DNA of 64,000 nucleotides from Castanea sativa (Eukaryota; Streptophyta; Magnoliopsida; Fagales; Fagaceae), in NCBI RefSeq assembly GCF_040712315.1, contig NC_134013.1, positions 36,119,001 through 36,183,000 of the forward strand. Reading direction: 5' to 3'. Positions 36,801 through 50,900 of this stretch are shown here, one piece after another (position 1 is the stretch's first letter; every line of letters starts with the position of its first letter). The position numbers and the translations under genes were made by a program. The notes under the pieces were generated by a model. That model was not told where the DNA came from. It ran no database searches and saw nothing but the letters and a program-made list of their open reading frames with translations.

Positions 36801-39800
36801 AACATGTGGGGACATGGGCAAAAGATCTAAAGGCTTCCTAGGTGTATATCCATGCACAACCTCAAAAGGACTAACGCCTATAGACCTGTTGACAGAGCTA
36901 TTATATGCAAGTTGGGCTATAGGAAGAATTGAATCCCAATTTCGATTGGCTTCACCCACTAGACACCGAAGGAGGTTCCCTAGGCTACGATTAACCACCT
37001 CAGTTTGACCATCAGTTTGGGGATGAAATGCCGTGGAAAATTTCAATTTGGTGCCTACTAAATGCCACAAGGTCTTCCAAAAATAACTCATGAAGCGAAC
37101 ATCCCTATCAGACACTATGGTTTTGGGGAGACCATAAAGCTTGACAATCTCATCAAAGTAAAGCTTTGCAATTTTAGAAGTATCAGAAGTCTTAGAACAT
37201 GGTAGGAAATGAGCCATCTTAGAGAAGCGATCAACAACTACTAGGATAGAATCATGCTTCCTAAAGGTGCGGGGCAAACCTAGTACAAAGTCCATACTCA
37301 CGTCCTGCCACGGGCGATCTGGCACAGGTAAAGGTGTGTATAGACCAGTGTTTTGCTTGCGATGTTTGGCTAGTTGACATGTACGACACTGACCAACTAT
37401 CTTAGCAACGCCCCTCTTAAGACCAGGCCAATAGAATTGACGTTCCACTTCCTCAATTGTCTTATCTCGGCCAAAATGACCTGCAAGGCCTCCTGCATGT
37501 ATCTCCCAAACTAGAAAATCTCTCACTGACGACCGAGGGATACACAACTTGTTGGCTTTGAACAAGTAACTATCCTGAAGGGTATAATCATCCAAGACGG
37601 GGTGTGAAGCATTACTTAGGCTAGTGTAGAGCTCCCCAAAATCTTGGCATGACTGATAGTCATCCTTAAGTCGTTCAAACCCAGTGACCTTAACACTTAT
37701 GACTGAGAGCAAAGACACTCTTCGACTCAGTGCATCAGCAGCCTTATTCTCAACTCCCGCCTTATGTTTCACCACAAAGTAGTAGCGTTGCAGAAATTCA
37801 ACCCAACTACCGTGCCTAAAATTTAACTTCTTTTGGGAATTGAGATAGCGCGAAGCTTCATGATCAGAGTAGATAATAAAATCTCGAGACAACAAGTAAT
37901 GGCGCCAATGCCAAAGAGCTCGTACAATGGCATAAAATTCTTTGTCATATGTGGAGTACTTTTGCTTAGCATCATTTAACTTCTCACTGAAATAGGCAAT
38001 TGGGTGGCGCTCTTGACTAAGTACTCCCCCTATGCCAATACCTGAGGCATCACATTCCACTTCAAAAGGCTTGGTGAAATCAGGGAGACGCATGACAGGT
38101 GCCTCAGTCATCTTCTGTTTCACCTCCTTGAAGGCCTTCGTAGCAGCCTTTGTCCAAATAAACTCCCCATGTTTCAAGCAGTCAGTGATGGGGGACATAA
38201 TGGTACTAAATCCTTTGATGAATCGGCGATAAAAGGAAGCGAGCCCATGAAAGCTTCGAATCTCATGTATAGTTTTGGGCTCGGGCCAATCCATAATGGC
38301 TTCGAACCTTCCTGGGTCGGCGAAACTCCTTCGTATGACACTATGAAACCTAGGAAAACAACTTTATTCAGCAAAGAAAGAGCACTTCTTGAGGTTACCA
38401 TATAAACTCTCCTTCCTAAGGGTTGTACAAACTTGAGTTAGGTGGTCTAAGTGTTGCTCCCTAGACTTACTATAAATGAGGATATCATCAAAATACACAA
38501 CCAGGAATTTTCCCATAAAAGGCTTAAGCACTTGAGTCATCACTCTCATAAAAGTACTAGGAGCATTGGACAATCCAAAAGGTATAACCATCCACTCATA
38601 TAAACTATCTTTCATCTTGAAGGCAGTTTTCCACTCATCACCAGGACAAACCCTAATTTGATGATAGCCACTTTTTAAGTCTATCTTGGAAAAGATCATT
38701 GCTCCAGCTATCATATCCAACATGTCATCCAACCGAGGGATAGGAAAACGATACTTCACAGTGATCTTGTTGATGGCACGACTATCAACACACATCCTCC
38801 AAGTCCCATCTTTCTTTGGAGTTAAGAGTGCAGGGACTGCACAAGGGCTCATGCTCTCACGAACGAAACCTTTTCTAAGTAGTTCTTCTACTTGTCTTTG
38901 CAACTCGGCATGTTCTGCAGGGCTCATCCTATAATGGGGCAAGTTAGGTAAGGTCGCTCCGGGCACAAAATCTATAGCGTGTTGGATATCACGCATGGGC
39001 GGTAAATGATCGGGGAGTTCCTTAGGGAAAACATCCTTAAATTCTTGGAGCACGGACCTCACTTCTTCAGGTTGCTCCTCACAGGTCTCTCCATGAAGTT
39101 CCCTAGCAACCAAGACAAACACAATAGATTCTTGAACTGCTACCCTTTCAAATGCCTTTGGGCTTATGTTGTTTAGACCTTTCGCCTTCGGCACTTCTGG
39201 CTTCTTACTCATGTCGATTGGCTTGGGTTTCAAAGGATTAAGCACAATCTTCTTGCCTCCAAACATAAATGAGCGAGAATTGGATCGCCCATGAAGGGTG
39301 ACATCCAGATCATAAAGCCAAGGTCTACCTAAGATAATATGCCCTACATCCATGGGAATTACGTCACACCATATTTCTGCCTTGTAGGTGAGGAATTGAA
39401 GTGGGACAACACATCTTTCTTTTATGGCTATGGAGGAAGTATCCACCCAAGAAACTTTATATGGGTTAGGGTGTGGAATCAATCTCAAGCCTAGGCGGGA
39501 AACAATGTTAGAGGACACCGCATTAATGCAACTCCCACTATCTATAATAACCTTGCACGTTTTGTCTCCACACTTAGTGTAAGTCTGGAAGATGACACTT
39601 CTTCGCCAATCATCAGTTTCCCTTTGTTCTGTCAAAGCACACCTTACCACATTCACTCTAGGGACACCAAAAACAGCCTGGGAATCATCAACCTGAGGGG
39701 AGATGGCTCTAATGCACGTGAGGTAGCTGGGATCATCTTCCCATTCGGCCTCAACATCTTGGACTTCTTCAGCATTTGGGTCATACACTAGCTCTTCAAC

Positions 39801-41861
39801 ATTTTCTACCTTTTCATCATCCTCTTGAATGACAAGGGTCCTAGAGGGACATCTAGCTGCGACATGTCCAATCCCATTGCATTTGAAGCATTGGAGGCGA
39901 CAGCCTAATCTTGAGGGCTCATTGATCACACCTTTTCCCTTGTCCTCTTTTTGTATCGGGATGCTATTGGGGTTGACCTTAGGGGGTAAGGCAAGTTTAG
40001 GTTTGCTACCAAAAGGTTGAGGGTTGGGAGGAATGCTTCGAAGCTCAAAACGTCGCCAAAAGATAGATTTGGATGCTAACTCACAATTCCTAGCAAGGTC
40101 ATAGGCTTCTCTTAAGGTGGTGACTCCTCGGGTGATAATCTCACCTAGTAGGTTAGCATTTAAACCTTTCTTGAACCTATTGAGTGTGACAACCTCTTTC
40201 TCAACTATTCAAATTCGCCTTTGGAATTCCTTGAATTTCTCTATGTATTCAGTCACAGGAGCAGTGCCTTGTCTTAGGCGATCCCATTCCTCAAGGAGGG
40301 AGCTCCTATAAGTTAGAGGAAGATAATTCCTCGAGAGGGCGTCCTTCATCTCCATCCAATCAATAATGGGGGGCTCACGTCGTCGCCTAAGGGTTTCCTC
40401 AAGGTCCTCCCAGAAAAGATCAGCTCTCCCAACTAACTTCATCCTAGCATACCTCACTTTCCTATTCTCAGCCCAATGGTAATAGTCAAAGAATTTCTCC
40501 ATTTGATGTAACCAATCAGTGAAAACCCATGGGTCTAGGCAGCCATCAAAGGTGGGTGCTTCTATCCTTTCCTTAGACATCCTATCATCATAATCCCTAG
40601 GACCATAGTGATTATAGTGATCATGTTCGAAGTGTGGAGCCCTATTAAAGTGACCATTGTTATTTTGCCCATGCATGTTATCTCCTTCATGGTTAGTGGT
40701 CTCTCTTTGAGATGTTTCAATTCGCTCTACCCTATCCAGCAAATCACGGACACTCTTAGCTAGGTCTCCTATGGTTTGCTCTAAAGAGGGCCTAGATTCG
40801 GACGTGGATTGATGTTCAGGGTTTGATATGACGCGACCACTACGTAGATGCATGCAACACAATATTTATGAATGCAGTTGAGATTCCCAAAGATTCAAGT
40901 AATCAATTTTCAATGTAAAATTAAAGGTCAAGCAAAAGTGCATGTAGAGACTAGATCGATGAATCAAAGGAAGGAATTGCAGACAAATAGTGACAGTGTT
41001 CACAGTATTAAGAGATAGCCCAAATAAACGTCAAATTCCAAGAAGCTCCACAATTAATAATAAGAATCAGATATTTCAAAGAAATTAGTTTTTTTTTTTT
41101 TTTTTTTTTTTTGGAATTTTAGAGTAGGTACTAAAAGAGGACACAAACAATAAAACGATTAATTTGAGCACAAACTGGATAGGATAATGGAGTATGGTGG
41201 GATATGCACATAAAAAACATAAAGATAATATTTTTTTTTAATGAGATAAAATTGAATCCACCAAAAATATAGTCATAATTGTACCCTAGTCAGTGGCTCC
41301 ACGTATTGCATTAGGCAGTCACGGTCTGCTCTTCAAGTAGGAAATTGACTTGGACTGAGGAACCTGTGAAAACAATTAAAGCCCAATACAAGCAATGGGC
41401 TGTCACAGCAACAGTGTCTTTTTTCTTATTCTCTTTTTTTTTTTTTTTTTTTGGGTGAAATACGATAAAAGACTACAGCTTAAAACAATAATCTGCTAAC
41501 CCAACTCCCAAAATACCACACTGAACTAAAGAAGCTATTAGAAACAAAAGAAACTAAAAGAGAAAGAAAAGAACGGTGGAGTCATCGGCTGGATCCGTCG
41601 ACGGAGGCAGCAGCTGGAGTCACCGGAGTCATCAGCGGAGCTGGAGGCTGTTCGTCTCGGCCTTGGCATCGGCGGTGGTCGAAGTCCTCAGCAGCGGTGA
41701 CGGTTGGGCTTCGCAGCGGTTGGTGAAGTGCTAGGTTTCGCGGCGGCTGGTGGCTGGTGACGGTTGGGCTTCGCGGCGGTTGGTGGCTGTGGTGGCTGTT
41801 GGGCTTCGCGGCGGCTGGTGGGTGTTGGCGGCTGGGTCCGTGGGTCTCTGCTTCTTCTTCT

Positions 41862-41901
<40 letters not shown>

Positions 41902-44900
41902 GGTTGTGGGTTCTGAGGTCAGAGGCGGGCATGGATGGTGGTCACCGGCTTGGGAGGCACCGCTGGCTTCTCTGTTGGTTTGGGGGTGAGAAACTCATGT
42001 GAGGCTTGGGGGAATACACGGATTGCAGGGGCTGGCCTGGGCTTGTTTAAAATCTCATGGGGCAAAAACTTGAAAGGTACTGTCATTGTTGGCTTACTCT
42101 TTTGTTTTTGATGGCTTTGCGTGGTTGTCTACGGTTGTGTTGAATGGACCGAAAGTCTGCTCTGATACCAAAACTGACGTAGGACAACCACAATAGTATA
42201 ATAGAGCAGAAAAATGATAGGATAAACCCTAGGAGTCAGCACCTAAGGGCTGCTTGGAGTCAGCACCAAGCAAACTGGAGTCGGCACCAGTGTAAGAGAG
42301 AACAAACGTTTTTTTATAATTGTCAAAAGCCGTCTTACAATAATCAGAAAAAGTGTTTAAATAGCTAACAACACAAAACCCTAATTATTAAATAGCTAAC
42401 AACACAAAACCCTAATTATTAAATGTTCGGGCTTGCAGAATCTCAAGCCCAATAACTAATAGGCTCCATCCATAAGGCCACAGGTTGGGCCGTCTTCTTT
42501 TTGCTTTTCCTCCCATACGTGTGTATAATTGGGGGCCTATATCTTGTGTCCGCACCACTCACATTACCTATCGGTGCCACTTCACTTTTACCCATATTAA
42601 CCTTCAGACCTGTAACAACTTCAAAGCAATTGAACACTATGGGAAGAAATTTTTTGGCATTTGCATCCATGAAATAAAAAAGAGTATCATTAGCAAATAT
42701 GAGATGGGAGATATAATGCCTAGCTGTTGCAGCATGTCCTACCCCGAATCTGTCAATAAAAAATCCCCACAATTTTCTTTAGTATCCTACTCACCACCTC
42801 CATAACTACTATAAAGAGCAATGGGGATAATGAATATGATCCCATGAACTACTGAAGAAGCCAGCTGGTGAATTGTTTACCAAAATTGAAAACCAAACCG
42901 TAGCTATACAAGTATGAATGCAACTCCTACAATTCTCTCCAAACCCCGTCCTGCCAATGGATAAGTACCCTGTCCAACTAACATGGTCATAGATTTATCA
43001 ATATCCAATTTACAAATCAACCCTGGAGTGCAACTCTTGATTTTACCTTTTTTTTTTTTTTGATAAGTAAGAAAAATGTCTATTCAAAAAACTATTTTAC
43101 GCAAAGAAGCACAAAGAATATCAAAGATTACAAAAAAAGAGAGAAAAGCAAAAATAGAAGAGCTAAGGAACAAAGGGATAGATTCACTAGATGTGAGTCC
43201 CCAAGCCCTAGACCAATCAAAAAGGGAACCAACAAGGATGGACCCAGGTGGGGCCCTGGGCCCCCACTGGGCCTAAATTTTTTTTTAGTAGTTTAATTTT
43301 CAGTAAAAAATAATAAATTTAGACTTGGGCCCCCCTTACTTTGTAGCTTGGGCCCCCTCCAAAATCATGAATCATCAACCCAACCCATGTAAATCTTTAA
43401 AAAAAAATGTAAAAAAACAATAGTGTTCTGTGTATTAAGAAATAATAGTGTTTTGTATATTTTGTTTTTGTTGGTAGATGATTGTATCTTAATATATTAA
43501 GAAACAATGATTTTTGTATATTTGTCTTGGTTGAAAGTTTCTTAATACTATATGGATGTGTATTGAATTTTTTTTATTTTTTATTTTCGCTTATCTCTGA
43601 CCCCCTAGCTTGAAATCCTAGGTCCGTCCCTAGGAACCACTGAAAAAAGCAAGCAACTGTTCATCGGATCTATTTAATTCCTCAAAAGTCTGTCAAGTGC
43701 GTTCCCTCCAATACACCACATCAAACACAACGAAGCTAAATTCCAAATGTTAGATGAATGCTTCCCCAACCAATTCCACCAACCAAAAAGGAAATCTGCA
43801 ATTGATCTTGAGAGAACCCACGAAATCCCAAAAGTTATAAAGACAAAACTCCACAAACGATGCGCCTTCCCACAATGTAACAACAAATAATCCACTGTCT
43901 CTCCACAACAATGACACATGATGCACCAGTCAACAAAATCAAAACCCCTACTCCGCAAATTATCACCCATGAAAATCCTATCACAGGCGATTGTCCAAAC
44001 AAAGAAAGAGACGCCCTAGGGGCCTTAACCTTCCAAATACCTTTCTAGGGAAAAACAACGGAAGAAGGACCATGCAACTTATGATAAAATGAGTGGATAT
44101 TAAAATCCCTATTCTTTGTCAACTTCCATCTCATACGATCACCATCATCCGCTGAAGGTAAATTGGCTGCCAAAAACCGAAAGAAATCATCCGCCAACTC
44201 CGCCTCCCAATCATTTGGACTCCAAATAAAACGAACATCCCAACCTCTCCTATCCCCTGCTCCTTGCCTTATCAGAGAAGAGTCGACAGAGGCCGCTTTG
44301 TTAGTAGCAATACTGTATAAGACTAGAAAAGCCAAACGAAGAGGAAGATCCCCACACCGCCAATTTGTCCAAAATTTCACTCTATCCAAGCATTCATTTG
44401 CAATTAAGATCGAGTCAAGGATTTAGCTACCATCTACAAAAGCATTTTGTGCCCTTGAAATAAGTTTGCACCCCTTTCATATTTTTAGGCAAAACCTTTG
44501 CCAGCAGTTATACACGCTTTATTTAGAATAGACACTAATTAATAATTGGAGTCAAAATTAGCATTTTCAACCCCATGGAACCAATAGATTGTACCGCAAT
44601 GGTTTCCAACAAATCAATGTAATCTTAGTAATTTGGGGTTTATAGACTCATCATCATGTTTGAATTCAGTTCGATCTTCCATATTTTCCTCTTTAGCCTC
44701 TCAAGAATTTCTTCGAAAATGCTGTCTTTGATCTTAAGTACAACCTGTAATTTTTCCTCAACTTTGGCTTGTTCAGCCTCTACTTCAGATTTTTTATCTT
44801 CTAAATTTCCAACATTTAAAATTGAATCTTCTTTCAATGATTGGAAGTCAAGAGTTTCATTTTAATTCCCTTTTTATGAATTTGCTGGCTTATGATTGTA

Positions 44901-47900
44901 TAAACCAGTATTTCATCATAATCATGAAGAATAAAAAACTTACCATTGTCCTTTCGTTCTTGACTGTTAAGAAAATCTAGACTTATGTCTTTGTATTGTG
45001 AAAAACTCTATATCATTTCACCAATTAGTTGTATCTCTCGCAAGCTTGATACAAGTTATACCAATCTTCAGGATCTTCCTTTGATCAAATAAGTCTTCAA
45101 GATCAAGAATCCAACTAATAAAATCTTCTTTACACATCAAAATATTGAATATCATTTAAATTATAAACACATTGATCAATAGGTTGGCCGCAAGTATAAT
45201 ATCCTTGAGAATTACTCCTATCATCTTGACAATTCTTATTGGCATTTAAACCCAGATTAATGAGCATGTCATGAAGCTCTTGGAGTCCATGAGTCATCTT
45301 CTCACTGTTGGCTTGAATTGCTGCCTTGAAGGCTTGCACCCCCACAATCACTGTCAATTGGATGGTTGTTTCATCTTTGCCTTTCTTGATATCGGATTCT
45401 TTGATACAAACTGGTGCAGAGATTTTGTTCTATCGATGCAAACTCTTAAATGTATCCATAAGAGTTTCCTTGGATTTACAAGCAAAAGAACTTTGGCATC
45501 CAAAAAAGAAGGAAAATCTCAGCTAGCGTATTTATAGGCTTCAGAGAACTCATTTCTCAAGAAGAATATTCCCAAATATATCCTAATTAATATACTACCA
45601 CAAGGACCCTGTTTTGACTATGTAAATTCTAAAACAATTAAAAATTAAGAAATAAAATATTTTAAAAAAATCCTAAAATTGCATTAGCCAATGACAACAA
45701 TTTATCCCATATTCTGTCCTACAGTCCATAAAGGCCCAACCCTAATGAAGGAAAGAGTCTCATGTCTTTGGTTCATCCCCTAGAGACCTAACTGGATGTC
45801 ACTTTACTGCATGCTTGTGTTCAAGGTCCTATGGAAGGCGAAGCTCAAATATTTATCTGTTATTTCCATTTTTGTTTTCTCATTTATTATCCTAGGGTCA
45901 GTGAACAGTCACTAAAGGCTTTTAGCAGTACTAACTATTTTCATACTGATTTCTTGCCTTTTATTAGTTGGCCTGTTAAGTGCTAACAGAGGTTTTATAT
46001 TTGCTTAAACATACTCTTTTCTTTTTGCTAACATGATTAAACATACTATTTGATCGGTTAGTTAGGTGGTTGAATCATTTTGCTGCATTTCAGTCTCCTT
46101 TACTTGTAAAAGAGATAATAGAGAGAACTTTCACTTTCAATGTACTGGATAGAGCTTTCTTGTTTTCTTAATAGGTATTTAGATTTCTTTCAGACTGCAG
46201 GTGCAATTGGAGGTGCTGCTTCTTCTCTTGTCCGTGTCCCAACGGAGGTAGTTAAGTTTACTTCTTCAATTCCCATCTTCCCTTGAATCCCTTCTTGCTT
46301 TCTAGGTTTGTGATTATTAGAATTCTTCTCAGGTCATAAAGCAAAGGTTGCAAACTGGGCAATTTGCTTCAGCCCCTGATGCAGTCCGCCTCATTGTTGC
46401 TAAGGAGGGTTTTAAAGGCCTTTATGTGGTATATTATGCTCAATTTTCTAATTTAAGATCTGTGATCCCAGTCTTCATTCTAAGCTGTATGGTTTTTGCT
46501 TAAAAACTTCTTCTGGGGGATACCTTATGCCAGTTGTTATAAGATAAGAGTTAACGTACTATACAGAACTATGCATGATGCTGTTAATTTATGAATTGTT
46601 TCATGCATAAAACTGACCCCCTACAGTGTTTTTTTTCTTTTGTTGAGATTGTAGGGGTATGGATCCTTCTTACTGCGAGATTTACCTTTTGATGCCATCC
46701 AGTTCTGCATCTATGAGCAGATCCGGATCGGATATAGGCTAGCGGTAAGCTTAACTTATACATCCAACTGGGTCTACTCCTAGATGGATTTTCTTTGCTT
46801 GGTGGGGATGGATTTTATTAGACTAAATAAAGAAAATTAAAAGCATCCAAAAAGGCTAGACAAATGTGTTGCTATGGAGAACAAAAAAGATTATATAAAG
46901 TAAAAAACCTCAAACTGAAAACTTAGAGGTACAAATTTTTTGAGCATTACCCAAATTAATTAACTTCATTCTATTACATTTTCTTTTCCCTTGTGGTCTG
47001 CTAATTGGTCAGCATAGAAGTACATGATATCTATCCATAGAAGTGATTTAGTTTTACCTTTTTTCTATAGGCACGAAGAGATCTGAATGATCCTGAGAAT
47101 GCAATAATTGGTGCTTTTGCTGGTAGGTATACGTCCCAAAAAATTTGAGTTTATCTTTATGATTCTTCAGTCGTTTGTTCTTTCTGTTTGACTTGATTAT
47201 TCTCATATTTATTTCCTTTTTAGAGTTTAGAGATAATATAAGATCTTTCTTTGTTATTCCAATTTTCCAAAGGCCCCGCTCTGGTGAGGTTCCACATCCC
47301 TAAGAAAAAAACCATCATTGTCTCTTATCATGAGCTTTGAAGAAAATATAAATTCTCAAAATTGCCCAGGTTGCCAATAAATTGGTGAGGACATAAGGTC
47401 ATGTTCACAGTTCACCTGTATACCCCCTCCCCCCCAACCCCCCCACTTTTTTTTTTTTTTTTTTTCTCGCCTTTAACTGCACAGACCCTAACAGCATCCT
47501 TCTCATTTTCTAGTTGGTCAATTTCCCCAGTCTAGAATGGCTACAAAACTCTTCTTTTTTTTTCTTTTCTTTTCTTTTTGGGATAATTACAAATTACCCA
47601 CCTAAGGTTAGGTCCAAATTCATTTTGCTTACCCATGGTTTAAAAAATGTTACTTTACCTACCTAAGGTTAATTCCGTTTAACAGCTGTAATCCACCTTA
47701 CTCTTTTCCATTAGACAAACACTTTTAAGACATAAAACATAATATAAAATGGATCAAAGAGCTAGGGTTTTAAGTGATGTGAACTGTGGCAAGACAATTC
47801 CAATGTTCAGACAAACACAATACTTCTTTGCAAGCCCAATTCTTACAGTTGTACCATGAATTTATATCTGAATCTTCAGGCTTACTCCCCATTTGGCCAT

Positions 47901-50900
47901 TTGATAGAGGCAGCTTAGGCCTAGGCCTATGGCTTCCACTACAAAACGTTTCTACCCCTAATAAAAAAAAATGGCTCGTCCCTGTTGTAAAAGTCCCAAA
48001 ATTTTATAAAAATACATTAATTAAATGGTTGTGCACTCTTGTTTTTCTTTTCCAACACTGATGTTAGTGATACTACAAAATTTACTATAGGCTTACAATC
48101 TGACATGTCACCAATCACAAAAAAGTAATTCAAACATTTATTAATTAAGTTATTGAAGTTCATCAATCACAGTCATTGTCACATTATATTGTAAACATTT
48201 TGTAGTAGCTTTAGCATTTTTCTTTTTCATTTTTAACAAGGGCTCCGAAATACACGACCAATATAAGCCTAACCCAATGGAACCCTAAATTATTTCCCCA
48301 AAAAAAAAAATGTCAAATGTGTTAGATAATCAATGATGATTAATCTCCCCTAATAGTTTGAGATTTTAATTTTTGTAAACCGATATCCTAAATGATAGAT
48401 CGTCAACATTAATCATCCAATCTCTTACAAAGCCACACACCAAACAATATCTATCTCTCCCTTAACATTAAGATATAAAATTAAAAATTAGATTTTAACT
48501 TTACTTAATTGTGCCTTGCCTTATATTCAACATAAAGTAAGCCTCTTTTGTTTTTTAAATAATTATATTTCTATTTCTTTTTGTTAAAATTTATGCTTCA
48601 ACTATGACATCCAATTTTCTATATGAAATTGACCACGGTTTAGTTAGTATTATTTCATCAAACTATGCATTTAATGCATCAAATTAACCCTGATATGGTT
48701 AGTATTAAATAAATTTATTTAATTAATATTTGCATATAAATGGCCCCAAATAAATTTATCGCATTGGCCCCAAATTATGTTGGGCAGGCCCTGGATAGAT
48801 GATTCAGGGGACCTCAAAGATAAGTTTCAATCAATTCAATGGCATATTGCTAACAACCGTACATCAAGAAGCCAAATGCTTTGCTAATTAATGGGGTCTT
48901 GTACTTCATTTGTGTAAACATGGTTGGGGGAAGCCCCACCAATGTTGCGGAATATTGTGTAACATCTTATAATTTTCTTCTTCGTTATAATATTTCTATC
49001 TCTTACTTAAAAAGAAAAAATAGTTTGGTGTATGAAGCAACCAACGTTTGGGTTTGGGATTGGGGTGTTTAGCTCCAACATTATTCAACTAAACGCAGCT
49101 GAAATCTTCTGGAATTTTGTTGAAATTCATCAAGATTTGTGGAATTCTGGTTAAGTTATAGTGGGATTTTGTTGTACAGAGCCAAATTTATTATAAAAAA
49201 AATAAAAAATAAAAAAAAAAGCCAAAAACAATAAGTTGGTCATAAAATCAAATCCAATCAAGTTTCAAACAAACATTGTTGGAGCTCTTTTGCACTGCAC
49301 TGCAAACAGAGCTAGTGAAGAATCTTCCATAGATTGCAAACATTCCTTGAAAATGACTGAATTCTCAATCCTCAAGGGGAATCTTTCTCTCATTGGCTTC
49401 AATTTTCTAAAAAGTTCAAACCCTAGAACACAATCATACCTGTGAGATACGTGTCAACTATAGAAATTGGATCTTCTTGCTTGTAATAATTATAAATCCC
49501 TAAATCTTGAGTGAATACAGCCCAAAACTTTGAATCAAATGAATTTGGGGTCACAATCTTGGATTTCACAATGGTAAGGTAAAGTTTTTCTTGAGTTGCT
49601 TTTTGATCCATTTTCTACTATGTTTTATGTCTTATAATTGTTTTTCTAATGGAAAAGAGTGAGGTGGGTTATAGCTGTCTAACGGAGCTAACCTTAGGTG
49701 GATAAAGTGACATTTTTTAAATCACAGGCAGGCAATGTGAATTTGGGCCTAACCTCAAGTGGGTAATTTGTAACTATCCGCCTTTTTTTTTTTTTTTTGG
49801 GCTAGTAAATGGCTACAAACTTGATATCCAACTTTTGTATGACAATCTCTCAACAACCTCAAACAATCATGTTGTTGGTGCCTTATCTAGTCTTGATACA
49901 TCTCTTTACTAATGTTATTTTTATGAATGCAATTGGACCTTTGGAATTCATTCAGCATTTGAAAGTTAGATACTAAAAATAATATTGGAAACCCCTAATT
50001 TTGTGAAAGAAAAACGCCAAGTTTGTGGTACTTGTGCACACAGCCTAAGAACTTAGGTACTTTTCTAATTACGGTTCCACTTTTCTTCAAATTATACGTG
50101 GCTCTGTGTTTCAGTTGATTGGTACTTTCCAGATAATAATTTAGATATAGCAGCCTCATCTGATTCATGTTTTGCTATTTCTTCAATACTATAAGAGAAC
50201 ACTACCCAGCGGTTGTTCTCCAGATAAGAAACTGCATGCTTTTGTTTTAAAGCACAAGAATTTTGGAATTTTAGCACACTGTACCATAGCTTAGCATTAG
50301 CAATATTAAAATCATAAAACATGGAACCTCATCTAAAGGCACCAATAAGTATCTTTTCCTATTCCATTATATAATTGAAATAATATAAGTCTTGATGCAT
50401 TTAAATATAAGCCTCCTCGTGTATAATTTTACTGATCATGCATATATGGTCTGCTCTGCTTTTAGTAAAATCTCATTTACTACAGGTGCAATAACTGGAG
50501 CTATAACTACTCCTCTGGATGTGATAAAAACAAGATTAATGGTTCAGGTACTGGAAATCTGTCTCGTGATTTTTTTTCTCTGAAGGAAGTTAGTAAAGAG
50601 TTTCTCTCTCTCTCTTTGAACCTTTGCAGGGATCAGCAAATCAGTACAAAGGGATTTGTGATTGTGTTAGGACCATCGTGAAAGAAGAAGGAACTCATGC
50701 TCTTTTGAAGGTTTGACCGATCCTTTTCATTCTTTTTGTGTCTCAAAATTATGATATTACAGTGGAGTAGTGGTTTCTTTTTCTCTTGTTACAGAGAGAA
50801 ATTATGAAAATTCTGTTCAGATTATTCTATTGCTTTTCTTAATATGTCAGAGTTGCTAAAAAATTTATACCATTAATAGAAATACTCTAGAGATATGGAA

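Larger units (their letters stand above)
35771..42557 (-). mobile_element. Ty3/gypsy chromovirus, 6.8 kb, complete with two LTRs
   Basis: Two 383-bp LTRs (35771-36153 and 42175-42557) bound a gag-pol region on the minus strand. The target duplication is CTCAC (35766-35770 and 42558-42562). The LTRs differ at four positions by my reading, about 1 percent, so insertion is recent. The element is nested in an older LINE inside the SAM carrier intron, antisense to the host gene. Short LTRs and an integrase with a C-terminal chromodomain indicate a chromovirus, possibly Reina-like. Between the primer-binding site and gag (40863-42156) is non-coding sequence with long poly-T tracts. Confidence 0.95.
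34219..44480 (-). mobile_element. LINE-1 type retrotransposon, 5'-truncated and interrupted
   Basis: Minus-strand LINE whose 3' tail is the poly-T/TATAAGTAAATAAAA run at 34219. Read on the minus strand, pieces occur in order: QNAFVDGS...[13 protein letters not shown] (44386-44480); [20 protein letters not shown] and [20 protein letters not shown] (42563-43046); [15 protein letters not shown] and [20 protein letters not shown] (about 35460-35770); and a zf-RVT-like end near 34450-34670. The [10 protein letters not shown] / NMAKLADIL junction across 42563 and 35770 is continuous once the chromovirus is removed. Stops and frameshifts are frequent; the part normally holding the YDHVNWDFL motif is deleted. 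Confidence 0.85.
33493..46193 (+). other. 12.7-kb fourth intron of the SAM carrier gene
   Basis: The donor GTAAGT follows exon 4 and the acceptor TTTCAG precedes exon 5; the codons on both sides join cleanly (AHL|TAG). Nearly all of the length is transposon: LINE sequence, a chromovirus, a second LINE and a MITE, mostly antisense to the gene. Related sequences near 33896-34070 and 45531-45690 form a direct repeat just inside the two ends. Confidence 0.9.

Noticed and set aside
36525..39100. Plus-strand frames opposite pol
   Set aside because: They are antisense shadows of the strongly conserved minus-strand gag-pol reading.
41750..42002. Reading frames rich in phenylalanine or lysine
   Set aside because: They are translations of long poly-T tracts and GGCGGTTGGTGG repeats in the non-coding leader of the chromovirus.
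42157..42170. Sequence complementary to a tRNA 3' end
   Set aside because: It is the retrotransposon primer-binding site, not a tRNA gene; no cloverleaf surrounds it.
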